Source: Chromera velia (taxonomy: Eukaryota; Sar; Chromeraceae). From it: a stretch of DNA of 22,762 nt. Location: assembly GCA_018398765.1 (NCBI GenBank), contig JAHBMJ010005949.1, positions 37,501 to 60,262 on the forward strand. The letters run 5' to 3'. The notes below the pieces were generated by a model. That model saw nothing but the letters and a program-made list of their open reading frames with translations, searched no databases and was not told the DNA's origin. This document shows positions 9,950 to 18,129 of this stretch, piece by piece; positions within the stretch are counted from its first letter, which is position 1; each line of letters starts with the position of its first letter. The position numbers were made by a program, and so were the translations under genes.

Positions 9950-11316
9950 TCCCTCCTAACTCTCCCTTCTTCTCATGGGCAGACATACAGAATGTAGTCA
10001 AGAAGATAGACCCAAGCAAGGCAGCGGGACTCAAAGGCCTGCCCCCTCAACTGATGGAACTTTGTTTTGCAACCTCCTCTCTCTTTCAACTTCTCTTGTT
10101 TGTTTTGTTTAATTTAATGTTTCTTTTTTGCGTATGGTCAAAGGGCTGGAATTCAATCCAGATTGTGCCCATGCCTAAAAGACCCCCGTGCTTAGACTGC
10201 AGAGAATAGAGACCCATCCACGTGGTATCCGCTCTTGCAAAGCTTTTTTCTTTTTTACAGGAAGGTAGGCTGAGGAAACAGACTAAGATAGACGAGAGAC
10301 AGGTGGGCTTCAGAGAAGGAGTGGGGACGAGAGAAGGAATTGCGGCCCTTGCCTCAGTGATAGAGAGTTGTGAGAAAGAAAAAAAAGCTCTACTGGGGGC
10401 CTTTGTTGATTTCAGCAAAGCTTTTGATCGCGTTCCCCGGCAGAGAATGCTAGAGAGACTCAGAGAGGAAGGGGTAGAAGAACAGGACATTCATATGGTG
10501 CATGCCATGTATGCGTCAGTGAGGGCCAGAGTAGACGGCAGCCAGACATACATCGAAGAGGGCACAGGGGTAAAGCAGGGTGATCCTTTGTCTCCTCTTC
10601 TCTTTCTTTTGTATATCAATGATCTGCATGAACGGGTAGAGAAAGGGATCGAATCGTTGGACAGACAGTAAGGCAGGGAGGGGGGGTCTGAAGGGGGGGA
10701 GGCTGTTTTACTCGCAGATTTCCTCCTATCCAGTATAGGGTACGCGGATGACCTCGTCCTTCTCTCTCACAGTAGAAAAGACCTGTAAAGAAAAATAGAC
10801 AGATTAGACAAATACTGTAGAGAGCAAGGGTTGTTGGTCAATCTAAAAAAGACGAAGATCATGACTCTGTCTTCCCGGGGGGCCGGAGAGGAAGGGAAAG
10901 TGACGTTCGATGGGAGGGTGGTTGAGTGGGTGAATGAATATAAGTACCTGGGATGCATGTTCTATAAGGGAGGGAATTTAAAAATGAGTGTAGATGCACG
11001 CCTGCAGTCAGCAACAAAGACCCTAGGGTCTCTTCAGGGCCTCCTCTCTTCTTTTGGTCCCCTTCCTGCCTCTACGAAAGTGCAGCTTTTCCGGTCGGTT
11101 TGGCTGCCTGTCGCCACCTACTCCTTGGAGGCACTCCCTCTTAGGAAACAGGACATCGACACACTGACCGCGCTGCAACTCAGATTTGTTCGTTGGGCCT
11201 TCCGTCTCCCTCACAACTCTTTCACTTCTCCTTCTCTCTTCTCTATTGGTCTGTCCTCTATGCTCTGTGTCATGCGAAGTCGTGTTGCTTCTTTCCTCTC
11301 TTCTCTTCACCTCTAA
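9950..11316 (+). other. Reverse transcriptase domain of LINE ORF2 (interrupted)
   Basis: Recognisable RT motifs, in order: IDPSKAAGLKGLPPQLM (finger region), IVPMPK, RPIHVV with the preceding codon TAG at 10207, QVGFREGVGTREGI, motif A AFVDFSKAFDRVP (Asp at 10408), motif B GVKQGDPLSPLLF, motif C YADD at 10741-10752, motif D NLKKTKIM, and YKYLGCMF (motif E). The catalytic Asp residues are present. TAG 10207 stands where the minus-strand copy has TGG, and TAA 10786 stands where it has CAA. A Gly-rich insertion with TAA 10669 precedes YADD and does not align with the second copy. Confidence 0.95.
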
Positions 11317-12147
11317 AAGCGAGACCTCCCTAAAGCAGTCCTATGTACATACAGAGGAGGGTTGTGCCCATCATTTCGTGCATCTATCAATAAGTTGCTC
11401 CCAAAAGAGACCGCCAAGCTCCTCTCTCTAAGTGAGGCAGAGGCCCACAGCGTGTGGTCACTGCAGTATGAAGATATGAGGCAAAGAGAATGGAAAACAG
11501 AAAGAGCCCTGGTAGGGAACTGGTTGAAAAGAGAAATGGCGGTCCAGACAGAAGGGGAGTGGTTGAAGGGATGGGCAGCTGAGAATGAAGACGACAACAG
11601 TTATCCAAGAAGAAACCCATCACTCTACCCACCCAACGCTGCATGCACCGCTTTCCAGAAAGCACATCCATCGAGAGAGAGATTTGCTAAACTGCTCTTT
11701 TCCACCCAACGAATCCATTCAGGAAAGAAGGTGTTGGTGCCGTGCTCTCTGCCCTCGCCCTTTCTTCAGGCAGACATTTCCATCACGCCCCTTTTGCTCA
11801 AAGTCGTGGGGGGGGGAGCATGCCATGGCAGGGTGCAGGAAAAATTGTGTGCGCGTTGTCTGGATCAAGACAGACGACCGGTTGACGATACTGTGCATCG
11901 CCTGACTGATTACATAGGGAGGAGAGAGGAGCAAGCAGCATTGAAAGCGGTAGTAAGAGAAATGAAGGATGGTCTCTCTCTTTTTGACAGGGTTACCGCT
12001 GCGCAAAGAGTGGCAGCAATCTCTAAGGTTAAAGGGGCGGGCCCAGCAGAGGTAGAAGCCTTTGAGAGCTGCTTCTTAATGCTTAATCATAAGCCGCGGC
12101 AGGGGTTTGAAGCAATAATGAGGTGCTTGAGAGAGGTGGAGAATTGA
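11317..12147 (+). other. LINE ORF2 C-terminal region with degraded zinc knuckle
   Basis: After TAA 11314 the frame stays open to TGA 12145. It contains LCARC (Cys at 11848 and 11857) followed by a His at 11896 and a Tyr codon TAC at 11911. LINE ORF2 proteins often end in a C-x2-C...H-x4-C knuckle; here the last ligand would be the Tyr, one G-to-A step from Cys. The final 60 residues are helical and unremarkable. No RNase H domain is seen. Confidence 0.7.
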
Positions 12148-12253
12148 GAGCATGCGTTTGATCTAAAATAATCGATCGATCAAACACCCTATGCATGAAT
12201 GCATGGATGAATGGACCACCCGAGCCCAACAGAGGCTAGGGGTTAAGTCTTCT

Positions 12254-12276
12254 ATCATCATCATCATCATCATCAT
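12254..12276 (+). repeat. (ATC)n tail of the LINE
   Basis: Seven and a half ATC units lie about 107 bases after the ORF2 stop, following a short 3' untranslated region. Tails of short tandem repeats instead of poly(A) are known for several LINE families. The unit is the same trinucleotide as the run at 4141-4159. Confidence 0.75.
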
Positions 12277-12278
12277 AC

Positions 12279-13080
12279 GCCATCGCTATCGGCCCATAAT
12301 AGGCGTCTAGCGTTCGGCAAGTCACAACACGCAAGGCAGATTTTTAAATGATGGACCCTTATTTCGCAACCTTTAGCAAATAGCTTAACAACTGCATTTT
12401 TTCTCAAACTCTTCCACAGTGACTTCTGGCAGGGCGTGCTTGCGTATGAGTGAGGCTGCTTCATGTGATGTTGACTCCTAGCCATGCCAAGCCACCTCAT
12501 AACGCCATCCTCTTCATTGTTATTTATTAGTACGTAGCATAGCATAGCATTGATGTTACTTATTTTAGTCTATATCTGTTTCGTAGTTTGCCCACTTTCG
12601 CTATAGCTTTTCATATTAAGCTATATCCAGTAATTAGCTTACGATCATCAATTGTTGCGCTTACGTTAGCTACAGAAAAAAAAGTCTAGAAAAAAGTAAG
12701 CTGTTTTAAGAAATCTTTTTTTATTAATATATGATTTACATAGTGGTGTTAGCCATAACTAATATAACTTTATTACATATACATGGCCTAAATTAGCCTA
12801 AAAGGCCATGCTACGTTTTATGTGGTGCATAATATAAGCTGAAATGTAAATATTACGGTTAAGGGCGTAATTTATGCAAAGTTATCCGATGGCAAGTTTT
12901 TTAAAATGGCTGTGTGCATGCAATCTAACCCACATATACATAATTAAGGCCTTTATCACATCCGTGCACAAAGCGCGCGCATGCACTCACTTGTTCAAAT
13001 ATAAAACCTATACATGTACGAATATGCATGCATGCATGTATATGCATGTATATACTCGATCGATCTAGCTATATATACGT
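12279..13080. other. AT-rich noncoding stretch
   Basis: I see no gene. Composition shifts to AT-rich right after the LINE tail. Small features: AGCATAGCATAGCAT near 12537-12550, many TAGCTA-type words (12600-12700), and a TGCATGCATGCATG run near 13025-13040. Confidence 0.6.
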
Positions 13081-13200
13081 ATGCCGACCGCCTTGGGAGA
13101 AGGTATGGAAAAGGTATACGACGATCACCACCAGTGAGAGGGCAATCGTATCTGGACTGGAGGACATACAGAGACCCCTGAAAGACTCCTCCTTCCTGTT
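13081..13200 (+). pseudogene. Exon-like fragment, unknown
   Basis: A frame that also contains the 13276-13560 piece reads WEKVWKRYTTITTSERAIV and on through a helical stretch ending DIQRPLKDSS, then passes into pyrimidine-rich sequence that looks like an intron. The peptide is not recognised. It may be an exon of the same unit as the next entry. Confidence 0.3.
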
Positions 13201-13275
13201 TTTTGTTGCCTGCTTGAAGTTTTGGGTTCTTTGTTTCCTGCTTAAAGTTTTTATATCCTCATTGAATTCTCCAGC

Positions 13276-13560
13276 ACCCAAAGCACCAATTCAGGTTGAG
13301 ATCTTCGACATGACAGATAACTTCACGATTTATCGATATGGGTACTTCGAATAACAGGAGGCCCGCGCGAAGAAACTGATCAGAAACCCTCCCCTAGAGG
13401 GTCTTCTCTTAATCGATTTCCAGCGGGGGGTACTCGGAACCTATGATCCGGTGGCCCATCCAGCTCTACACCTCAACAACTACAAGTGGACAGTCGTCGA
13501 CACTTCGTCAGCACCTCCTAGCTATCAGTTGAGCCAATCCAGATCACATGGGATTGTTTT
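13276..13560 (+). pseudogene. Unknown coding fragment with one internal stop
   Basis: After an acceptor-like TTCTCCAG (ending 13275) the frame reads through VEIFDMTDNFTIYRYGYFE, a TAA at 13352, then KKLIRNPPLEGLLLIDFQRG and HPALHLNNYKWTVVDTSS before drifting into T-rich sequence. Composition and regularity on both sides of the TAA look protein-coding, so this is probably a decayed exon or transposon fragment. I do not recognise the family. No splice pair can remove the TAA without an implausibly short 16-nt intron. Confidence 0.45.
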
Positions 13561-13948
13561 GTTTTTGTCCGTATTTGTTTTGATCCGCTTGCATGTCATT
13601 TATACTACCTTTTTGTCAGTTCATCTATTTAAGCCCATATGAGTTTGTCTGTATACCTGTTCATGTCTGTCCATTTCTGTCCGCGTCTGTGCTTGTGTCA
13701 TGTTGTATGTTCCTATCTGTATGACGCTGTTTGTCCAGCTGTGTTTCTGTATCTTTCTGGCTGTGCCTTTCTTTGTATCTTCTCATGAGGAATTTGCAGT
13801 GTGCGACCTAGCTCAGCCTGCATAAATTTTCCTTCCTTCTCTTTGACTTGTTTGAGTGGCTTGTCTTTAGCACTTCTCTGTGAACTTTTGTGCAAGTTTC
13901 ATTGGCACATCCTTCTGCATTTGATCTTTGTGCTGAATCGATCTGCAG
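13561..13948. other. T-rich intron-like stretch
   Basis: No gene is seen. The strand is T-rich with repeated CTGTCT/CTGTT words and ends in ATCGATCTGCAG at 13948, a good acceptor for the following candidate exon. Confidence 0.5.
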
Positions 13949-14008
13949 CACGGAAGAATGAAAGAGAAATCAGATGCCTGTCGATGCCCTGGAAGTCTTG
14001 CGAGAAGG
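13949..14008 (+). CDS. Candidate small exon 1 of a split gene
   Basis: It lies between acceptor ATCTGCAG and donor GTCAGT (14009). With codons from 13951 it reads KNEREIRCLSMPWKSCEK and leaves one base over, which matches the phase of the next candidate exon. A second frame (codons from 13949) is also open. The function is unknown. Confidence 0.3.
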
Positions 14009-14420
14009 GTCAGTTTTAACAAGCTGCAGTTTTGTTTCAGGATATTCCCTCGAGAATTTAGGCACTTGCAGTTATGCTGCCTTCATTCAACTTACGTGAT
14101 ACAAACTATTGAAGGAAGTTGTCATGATGAGGAAGGAGTCCTGCCTGGTTTTCCTGCATGTACGAACTCTCGCGAGTATCATTTCTATATCAATGCCTGG
14201 TTCCACTTTTTCCTAATCTTGCATGCATACACCGCTCCCTCCAAGCAACCTCCCTCCTCTCCATGGACCTCCATTGTTTGTCATGTTTACAAAAAGTCTA
14301 CGAGACTCTCTTTTGTGCGGTTAGCTCCCTTTTGACTACCTGCATGCACTGATTTAGGACCGTTTCTGTTGATTCGTTGCACCACTTTGATTAATTCTGT
14401 CACTTCCTTTCTGATTGCAG

Positions 14421-14466
14421 TACCGGAAGAGGTTTCAAGAGTTTTAGGAGTTCTAACACGAAGAAG
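14421..14466 (+). CDS. Candidate small exon 2 of a split gene
   Basis: The splice signals are excellent: CCTTTCTGATTGCAG before and the full consensus GTAAGT after (14467-14472). Two frames are open through its 46 bases. One, PEEVSRVLGVLTRR, is phase-compatible with the preceding and following candidates; the other gives TGRGFKSFRSSNTKK. The sequence from 14009 to 14420 is intron-like. Confidence 0.45.
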
Positions 14467-14801
14467 GTAAGTATTGTGATGTCTCGAAACACCTAAGGAC
14501 TGCGTTCGAGTCTTTTTTCTGCCTTTTTATACAAAATGCCAAGGTAAAATGCAATGCGAGCTTTAACCTTCAAGTATTCTAGTTACGAGAAATCACAGAG
14601 ACATCAACATCGAATTATTCTCTAAGGAGTGGCTATATTTTCAAAAGGCCTCGATGCTTTCTTGACAACACAATATGCAAGGGTGCTACTTCATCATTTG
14701 ATTGAATTCAGATTTAATTTTTGTTTAAAAGGGGTATACCGGGTGGTCTGATCAGCATCCATGTCGGTGACCTATTCAATGTTTCATCTGATTGCATGCA
14801 G

Positions 14802-14823
14802 GGTCCAAGGTCTGGTGGAGAAG
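14802..14823 (+). CDS. Candidate micro-exon 3 of a split gene
   Basis: It follows GATTGCATGCAG (ending 14801) and could end at GTCCAT (14824). In the phase passed on by the previous candidate it reads VQGLVEK and ends on a whole codon. The donor is weak, so this exon is tentative. Confidence 0.2.
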
Positions 14824-15099
14824 GTCCATCCATTTGCGTTCTAGCTATGTTGCGCTCTTTGTTGTTGTTTTTTGCATAACGATAGAACTTAATTGCCTCT
14901 CTCGATCGTTCCATGGACTCCACTCTCCCTCCCTCCTGTTTCTTTTTCGTAGTCTGCGAAAAGTGGAACTGCTTTCCAATAGCTTTGCATATACACATTG
15001 AGCTCCTGCATTTTCAAACAATTCGCTAACAGCTTTATGACTTCTTTTAGCATACCCCATATACATTTCGAAAGATTCGCCTGATGCTGTTGTATGCAG

Positions 15100-15148
15100 A
15101 ATAAGAAGATACTGTCGAAGCCTACCAAAAGAGGATATCAAGACTCAG
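15100..15148 (+). CDS. Candidate small exon 4 of a split gene
   Basis: Acceptor GTTGTATGCAG ends at 15099. The frame reads NKKILSKPTKRGYQDS, a basic peptide, and leaves one base before a GTCGCA donor at 15149. That base would pair in phase with the exon starting at 18532, but the 3.4 kb between holds other candidate genes, so the two may not belong together. Confidence 0.3.
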
Positions 15149-15275
15149 GTCGCAATCTTGCTTTGGTCTTGTCGCAATTAATCGATCCCCCCAGCCCCTC
15201 TTTTCCATCCATCTAACGTCCCGTCTGAGTGTGTGCATGTATGAAAGCGGGGTGACGGTCTTCTTTATTTGTCTG

Positions 15276-15280
<5 letters not shown>

Positions 15281-15335
<55 letters not shown>

Positions 15336-15547
15336 TTCTCTCTCTTTTTCTTTCTTTCTTTCTTTCTTTCTTTATTTATTTCTTTCTTCCTTCCTTCCTT
15401 CCTTTCTTCCTTTCTTCCTTTTTTCCTTTCTTCCTTTCTTCTTTTTTTCTTTTCTTCCTTTTTTTCTTTCTTCCTTCCTTCCTTCCTTCCTTCCTTCTTT
15501 CCTTCTTTCCTTCTTTCCTTCTTTCTTTTCTTTCTTTCTTTCTTTCT
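15281..15547. repeat. Pyrimidine microsatellite block (CT)n/(CTTT)n/(CCTT)n
   Basis: About 265 bases are almost purely C and T on the + strand: first (CT)n, then (CTTT)n, then interleaved CCTT/CTTT and T-runs. Open frames across it on either strand (Ser/Phe/Leu-rich or Lys/Arg/Glu-rich) are artefacts of the repeat. Long mirror-symmetric homopurine-homopyrimidine tracts can form triplex DNA. Confidence 0.95.
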
Positions 15548-16100
15548 AATAGAGTGGACTCTAAAGTAGGACTTAGTGGAATTCAAAGTGACTTTTAAAT
15601 TTACTATATTTTAGCTTCATTATAAAGTAAAACTAGGTTGTTTAAAGCAATCTAGAGTCTTTTAAAGCATTTAAAATCGTTACTCCTGTGCGAATCTGCT
15701 CAAATATGCTCAAAAGATTGGTTGATTAGCTAGGGTGCATGGTAGGAAAAATTATGATCACCGCGGCACGTAGAAATTAGTAAATGTTACCTGCAAACCA
15801 ATATACAGGCACAACACTAATGGATACGCTCAAAAACAACATTTAGCGCCACCAATCAACTATAAAGAATTGCTTTTTCTGCAAGGGAAACAGTGCAGGA
15901 AAGAGGGCTTCACAGCTAGGCTGGTCAGAGCGGATAGGAGGCGGTCAGCAGGGGTTAGACAGAATTCCGAAGAACAGAGCACAGAGACAACATAATTCTT
16001 TTCACAAAGAAGTCACACTACACAGTGCAAAAGCTTGCAAATCGTTCTACATATGTCAATGAGAAACTGTGAAAAAGAAGGACAGGTCCGTAGGTAGATC
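15548..16100. other. Noncoding stretch, nothing recognised
   Basis: There is no plausible gene or repeat. TTTAAAG words recur around 15630-15675; otherwise it is ordinary AT-leaning sequence. Confidence 0.5.
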
Positions 16101-16107
16101 CAGATGT

Positions 16108-16862
16108 TTAGGCGGAGACCAGTACGGAGTGCCACAAATGAGAAAGGATGAACGAGTAAGGATAGTATGGACCGCTTTTAAAGACTGACACACACGGAGC
16201 AAGTGGAAGATATTCAAATGCATGAAAGCTGAGCAATTGGTCTGGGTAGAAAAATGTCTGGTACGACTGAAAGCTATGCAAAGCTTCAGAAGAGGCGGTC
16301 AAAAAATGGAGGCTCCAGCAGACTCTCCATCGACCCTCTCTCAGTGATCTCCCTTGTACGTTTCTGTCAAGCTCTGAGCAGAACAAAGAAGCTGGATGCT
16401 AAGTAAATCATCATGCAAAGCGAGAGAGCGAGCCGCGCTTCCTTAACTGACCTGCAGGTGTCCCCAAGTCTCCGTCTACTAACACCTGCAAACACGAAGG
16501 GACGGGCGTTTATGCTTTATGCAGTCAAGGAAGCACTTTTGTCTAGCTTATTCTGCGTGCATAAGGTTCCAAGGAAAAAACAAAGAGCCTAAGAAGCAGC
16601 GGGTCCGGACAGGCTGACCTGGGGGTTGACCACGGGGCTCCCAAGACTGTGACCTGCAAGGAAAGAGTAAGGAGAGCGATGAGGGCAGTAGCACTTTAAC
16701 ACCTAGATAAGGCCGGCAGCCTTTCCCCGCTTGAACAGGAGGAGCAGCAGCAAGCAGAAAGACATTGGAAATAAGATCAAGACGGCTGGTCTCCACTGGA
16801 CCCACCTGCAAGCTCCACTTCGTACCGACCCGAGGTGACCCAGCAACTGTTGTTACAGCCAT
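16108..16862 (-). CDS. Doubtful minus-strand split gene
   Basis: On the minus strand an ATG at 16862 opens a short peptide, MAVTTVAGSPRVGTKWSLQ, followed at once by a GTGGGT donor (16805). Further down come acceptor-like TTTCCTTGCAG (ending about 16654), TTCGTGTTTGCAG (about 16488) and TTCTGCTCAG (about 16377), each followed by short open pieces bounded by CAG-GTCAG junctions. The phases do not chain cleanly, and the product is not recognised. The dense TGCAG/GTCAG pattern is more than expected by chance, so it is listed with low confidence. Confidence 0.25.
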
Positions 16863-16912
16863 CTCCTCCAGAGCTCCAAAAGTGTACTCCCGAAAAAAAA
16901 GTCAAAACCGAG

Positions 16913-16969
16913 AAAACGCTCTGTCAAATATCTTCTAAAACCATCAGAAGACATCTGACAGGGCGTTTT
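16913..16969. repeat. Inverted repeat, 24-nt arms with 9-nt loop
   Basis: Arms 16913-16936 and 16946-16969 are reverse complements at 21 of 24 positions (outer ends AAAACGC/GCGTTTT, inner ends TCTTCT/AGAAGA); one of the three mismatches is a T-G wobble on this strand. It lies just upstream of the minus-strand ATG at 16862 and of the + strand reading frames that follow. It could be a cruciform or hairpin, a foldback element remnant or a regulatory site. Confidence 0.85.
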
Positions 16970-17008
16970 TTGTGGTAACATTTCTGTGGGAAAAGTCCGT
17001 TTGCTCAG

Positions 17009-17236
17009 AGGTTCAGAACTCCACAGTTTTGAACCTGTGGACCTTCAAGACGGAGAAGAGACTTCAGACCCGATTATTGGCCAACAGAGGCAAAGTCGGC
17101 TGCGTGTGTCGAAGGAACAGGGTGCCGCCACCCCCTCTGGCCCCGTGGCGGCGCCTCCCGGAGTTCCGGACCTACGATAAGCCCATGTCTGGTTTGACCC
17201 CCCTGGCCCAAGGTTTAGAAGTGCGGACTTCTGAAC
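17009..17236. repeat. AGGTTCAGAA-type inverted and interleaved repeats
   Basis: AGGTTCA (17009-17015) pairs with TGAACCT (17030-17036), and CCACAG (17021-17026) pairs with CTGTGG (17035-17040), so the two stems interleave like a pseudoknot. About 170 bases on, 17209-17219 and 17226-17236 form an 11-bp hairpin (AGGTTTAGAAG with CTTCTGAACCT, one mismatch) built from the same word. Confidence 0.7.
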
Positions 17237-17317
17237 CTCGGAGGGGGGGGGGTGTCCGACCCAACTCGAGGTTCCTGACCCAAAACACTCACAAAACACC
17301 TTCTCTGACGACATACA

Positions 17318-17690
17318 GGAAGGCAGGGAGTAGTGGAGAGAGGCAGGAGGAGAGGAGGAGTAAAAAGAGCCAGGGGAGGAGGAGGAGCGGAGAGAGGCAG
17401 GGGGAGAGGAGGAGCGGAAAGGGACAGGGGGAGGGGAGAGGGCAGAGGTCAGGGCCGGGGCGTTTCCACAAGCAGGGGAAATAAGAGAGAGTATAAAAAA
17501 AGCGAAGAGGAGGACATTTTTGCAGAATTTGACGAAGAGGAGTGGGGCTAGGAGTGGGGTTTCGAAGATGAAAGTGATACCGAAGAATCAGATTCAGACT
17601 CTGACTCTCAGGGCTCTAGCAGAGAAACAGATGCTCAGATTACATCAAAACGCTCAAAGCGGCCTTACCAGAGTTTCATATTATAAGATG
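17318..17690 (+). pseudogene. RG-rich then acidic reading frame, interrupted by a duplication-linked stop
   Basis: After an acceptor-like GACGACATACAG (ending 17317) the frame encodes an Arg/Gly-rich block with RGG-type repeats (GRGRGGAERDRGRGEGRG) up to about 17480. An acidic block follows (SEEEDIFAEFDEEEWG, then EDESDTEESDSDSDS) and then KRSKRPYQSF before TAA near 17690. RGG plus acidic modules recall nucleolar RNA-binding proteins, but no specific family is recognised. A TAG at 17549-17551 sits exactly at the joint of a 12-nt direct duplication (17538-17549 and 17550-17561). Similar R-rich frames overlap it because the DNA is low complexity. Confidence 0.45.
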
Positions 17691-17844
17691 GTCCGCTATT
17701 ACTCGGTTTTTGGAAAGCATGGAAACCCTAACAGAGGCTGATAAGGTGCTCTTCAGCTCTCCTGAATACTACAAGTCAGAGCTTCTCGATGAAGGAGCAG
17801 GGGCAAAGCGAGATAAAGACATGCCTGACCGAGCACAGGCATGA
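17620..17844 (+). CDS. Short exon-like frame ending at TGA 17842
   Basis: Starting after CTCTAGCAG (AG at 17621-17622), this frame overlaps the end of the acidic frame in another phase. It reads CSDYIKTLKAALPEF, ITRFLESMETLTEADKVLFS and SPEYYKSELLDEG before the stop at 17842-17844. It has balanced composition and looks like a real C-terminal exon. It may be the spliced or frameshifted continuation of the acidic frame. The family is not recognised. Confidence 0.45.
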   Translation, partial: QRNRCSDYIKTLKAALPEFHIIRWSAITRFLESMETLTEADKVLFSSPEYYKSELLDEGAGAKRDKDMPDRAQA

Positions 17845-17966
17845 CATTCCTGTAAATATTCATCAATTAAATACTTTTACTTACGTTTTTAAAGTTGAAA
17901 ACTCAGCTAATATTGTCTAGAAAAACTGAAGATATTGCTAAGAGACTGCCTAGGATAAGATAGGAA

Positions 17967-18129
17967 CTTGCCTAGATGGTACCTAGGGTCTACTAGGCAC
18001 TTGCCCGGGAGACCCCTAGGGTCCACCAGGCATGTACCCTAAATCTTCTAGGCATTCCTTCGAATATGCCCAGACTTCCCTAGGGTTGTCCAGGCAGTAT
18101 TCCTAGGAGTTTATATATCTGACTAGGCA
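17967..18129 (+). repeat. Degenerate 33-nt tandem repeat rich in CCTAGG/CTAGGCA
   Basis: Units at 17967-17999 and 18000-18032 are both exactly 33 nt, share CTTGCC at the start and CTAGGGTC...AGGCA at the end, and are followed by diverged units at 18033-18054 (22 nt), 18055-18096 (42 nt) and 18097-18129 (33 nt), each ending in AGGCA. A further partial unit lies before 17967. The core CCTAGG is itself palindromic. Confidence 0.8.

Larger units (their letters stand above)
6430..12147 (+). pseudogene. LINE ORF2: CXC motifs, AP endonuclease, reverse transcriptase (interrupted)
   Basis: The frame is open without interruption for 1,259 codons (6430-10206), then is broken by TAG 10207, TAA 10669, TAA 10786 and TAA 11314 before the final TGA at 12145. 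Order of parts: Pro-rich and Arg/Glu-rich N-terminus with TDTPPP repeats (about 6600-6700); basic region; CXC-like motif 1 (7537); poly-Ser (about 7726-7920); CXC-like motif 2 (7933); endonuclease (8215-9165); a helical Arg/Lys/Glu-rich linker (about 9540-9780); reverse transcriptase (about 9960-11120); thumb/C-terminal region with a degraded zinc knuckle (11848-11913). The protein would nick the target and copy the element RNA in the nucleus. The first ATG after the upstream stop is at 6460, but a start further back in the fused frame is possible. Confidence 0.9.
4160..12278 (+). mobile_element. Near-complete APE-type non-LTR (LINE) retrotransposon with (ATC)n tail
   Basis: The element carries, in canonical LINE order, an ORF1-like coiled-coil protein, an apurinic-type endonuclease, a reverse transcriptase and a Cys/His C-terminal motif, and it ends in a trinucleotide tail typical of LINEs that lack poly(A). 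All coding parts are in a single + strand frame from 4363 to 12147. Nine in-frame stops interrupt it: TAA 4585, TAG 4804, TAG 5101, TAA 5536, TGA 6427, TAG 10207, TAA 10669, TAA 10786 and TAA 11314. There are no frameshifts. It is therefore most likely a defective copy that decayed by substitutions. Neither target-site duplication was identified, and the 5' boundary is a guess. No RNase H or LTR is seen. The clade cannot be named without a phylogeny. Confidence 0.93.

Noticed and set aside
4363-12147. Stop-codon reassignment (TAA/TAG read as Gln, ciliate-like) to explain the nine stops
   Set aside because: TAG 10207 stands for Trp and TAA 10786 for Gln when compared with the second copy, so no single reassignment fits. 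The LRR gene ends in a normal TGA.
13338-13354. A 16-base GT...AG intron that would remove the TAA at 13352
   Set aside because: Far too short for a normal spliceosomal intron.
15122-15598. Open frames on both strands across the microsatellite
   Set aside because: They arise from the (CT)n/(CTTT)n repeat and have no domain content.
16972-17484. 170-codon + frame, Arg/Gln/Gly-rich at its end
   Set aside because: It overlaps the RG-rich frame in another phase; its first part has no recognisable pattern and begins without a good start context. The acidic continuation favours the other frame.
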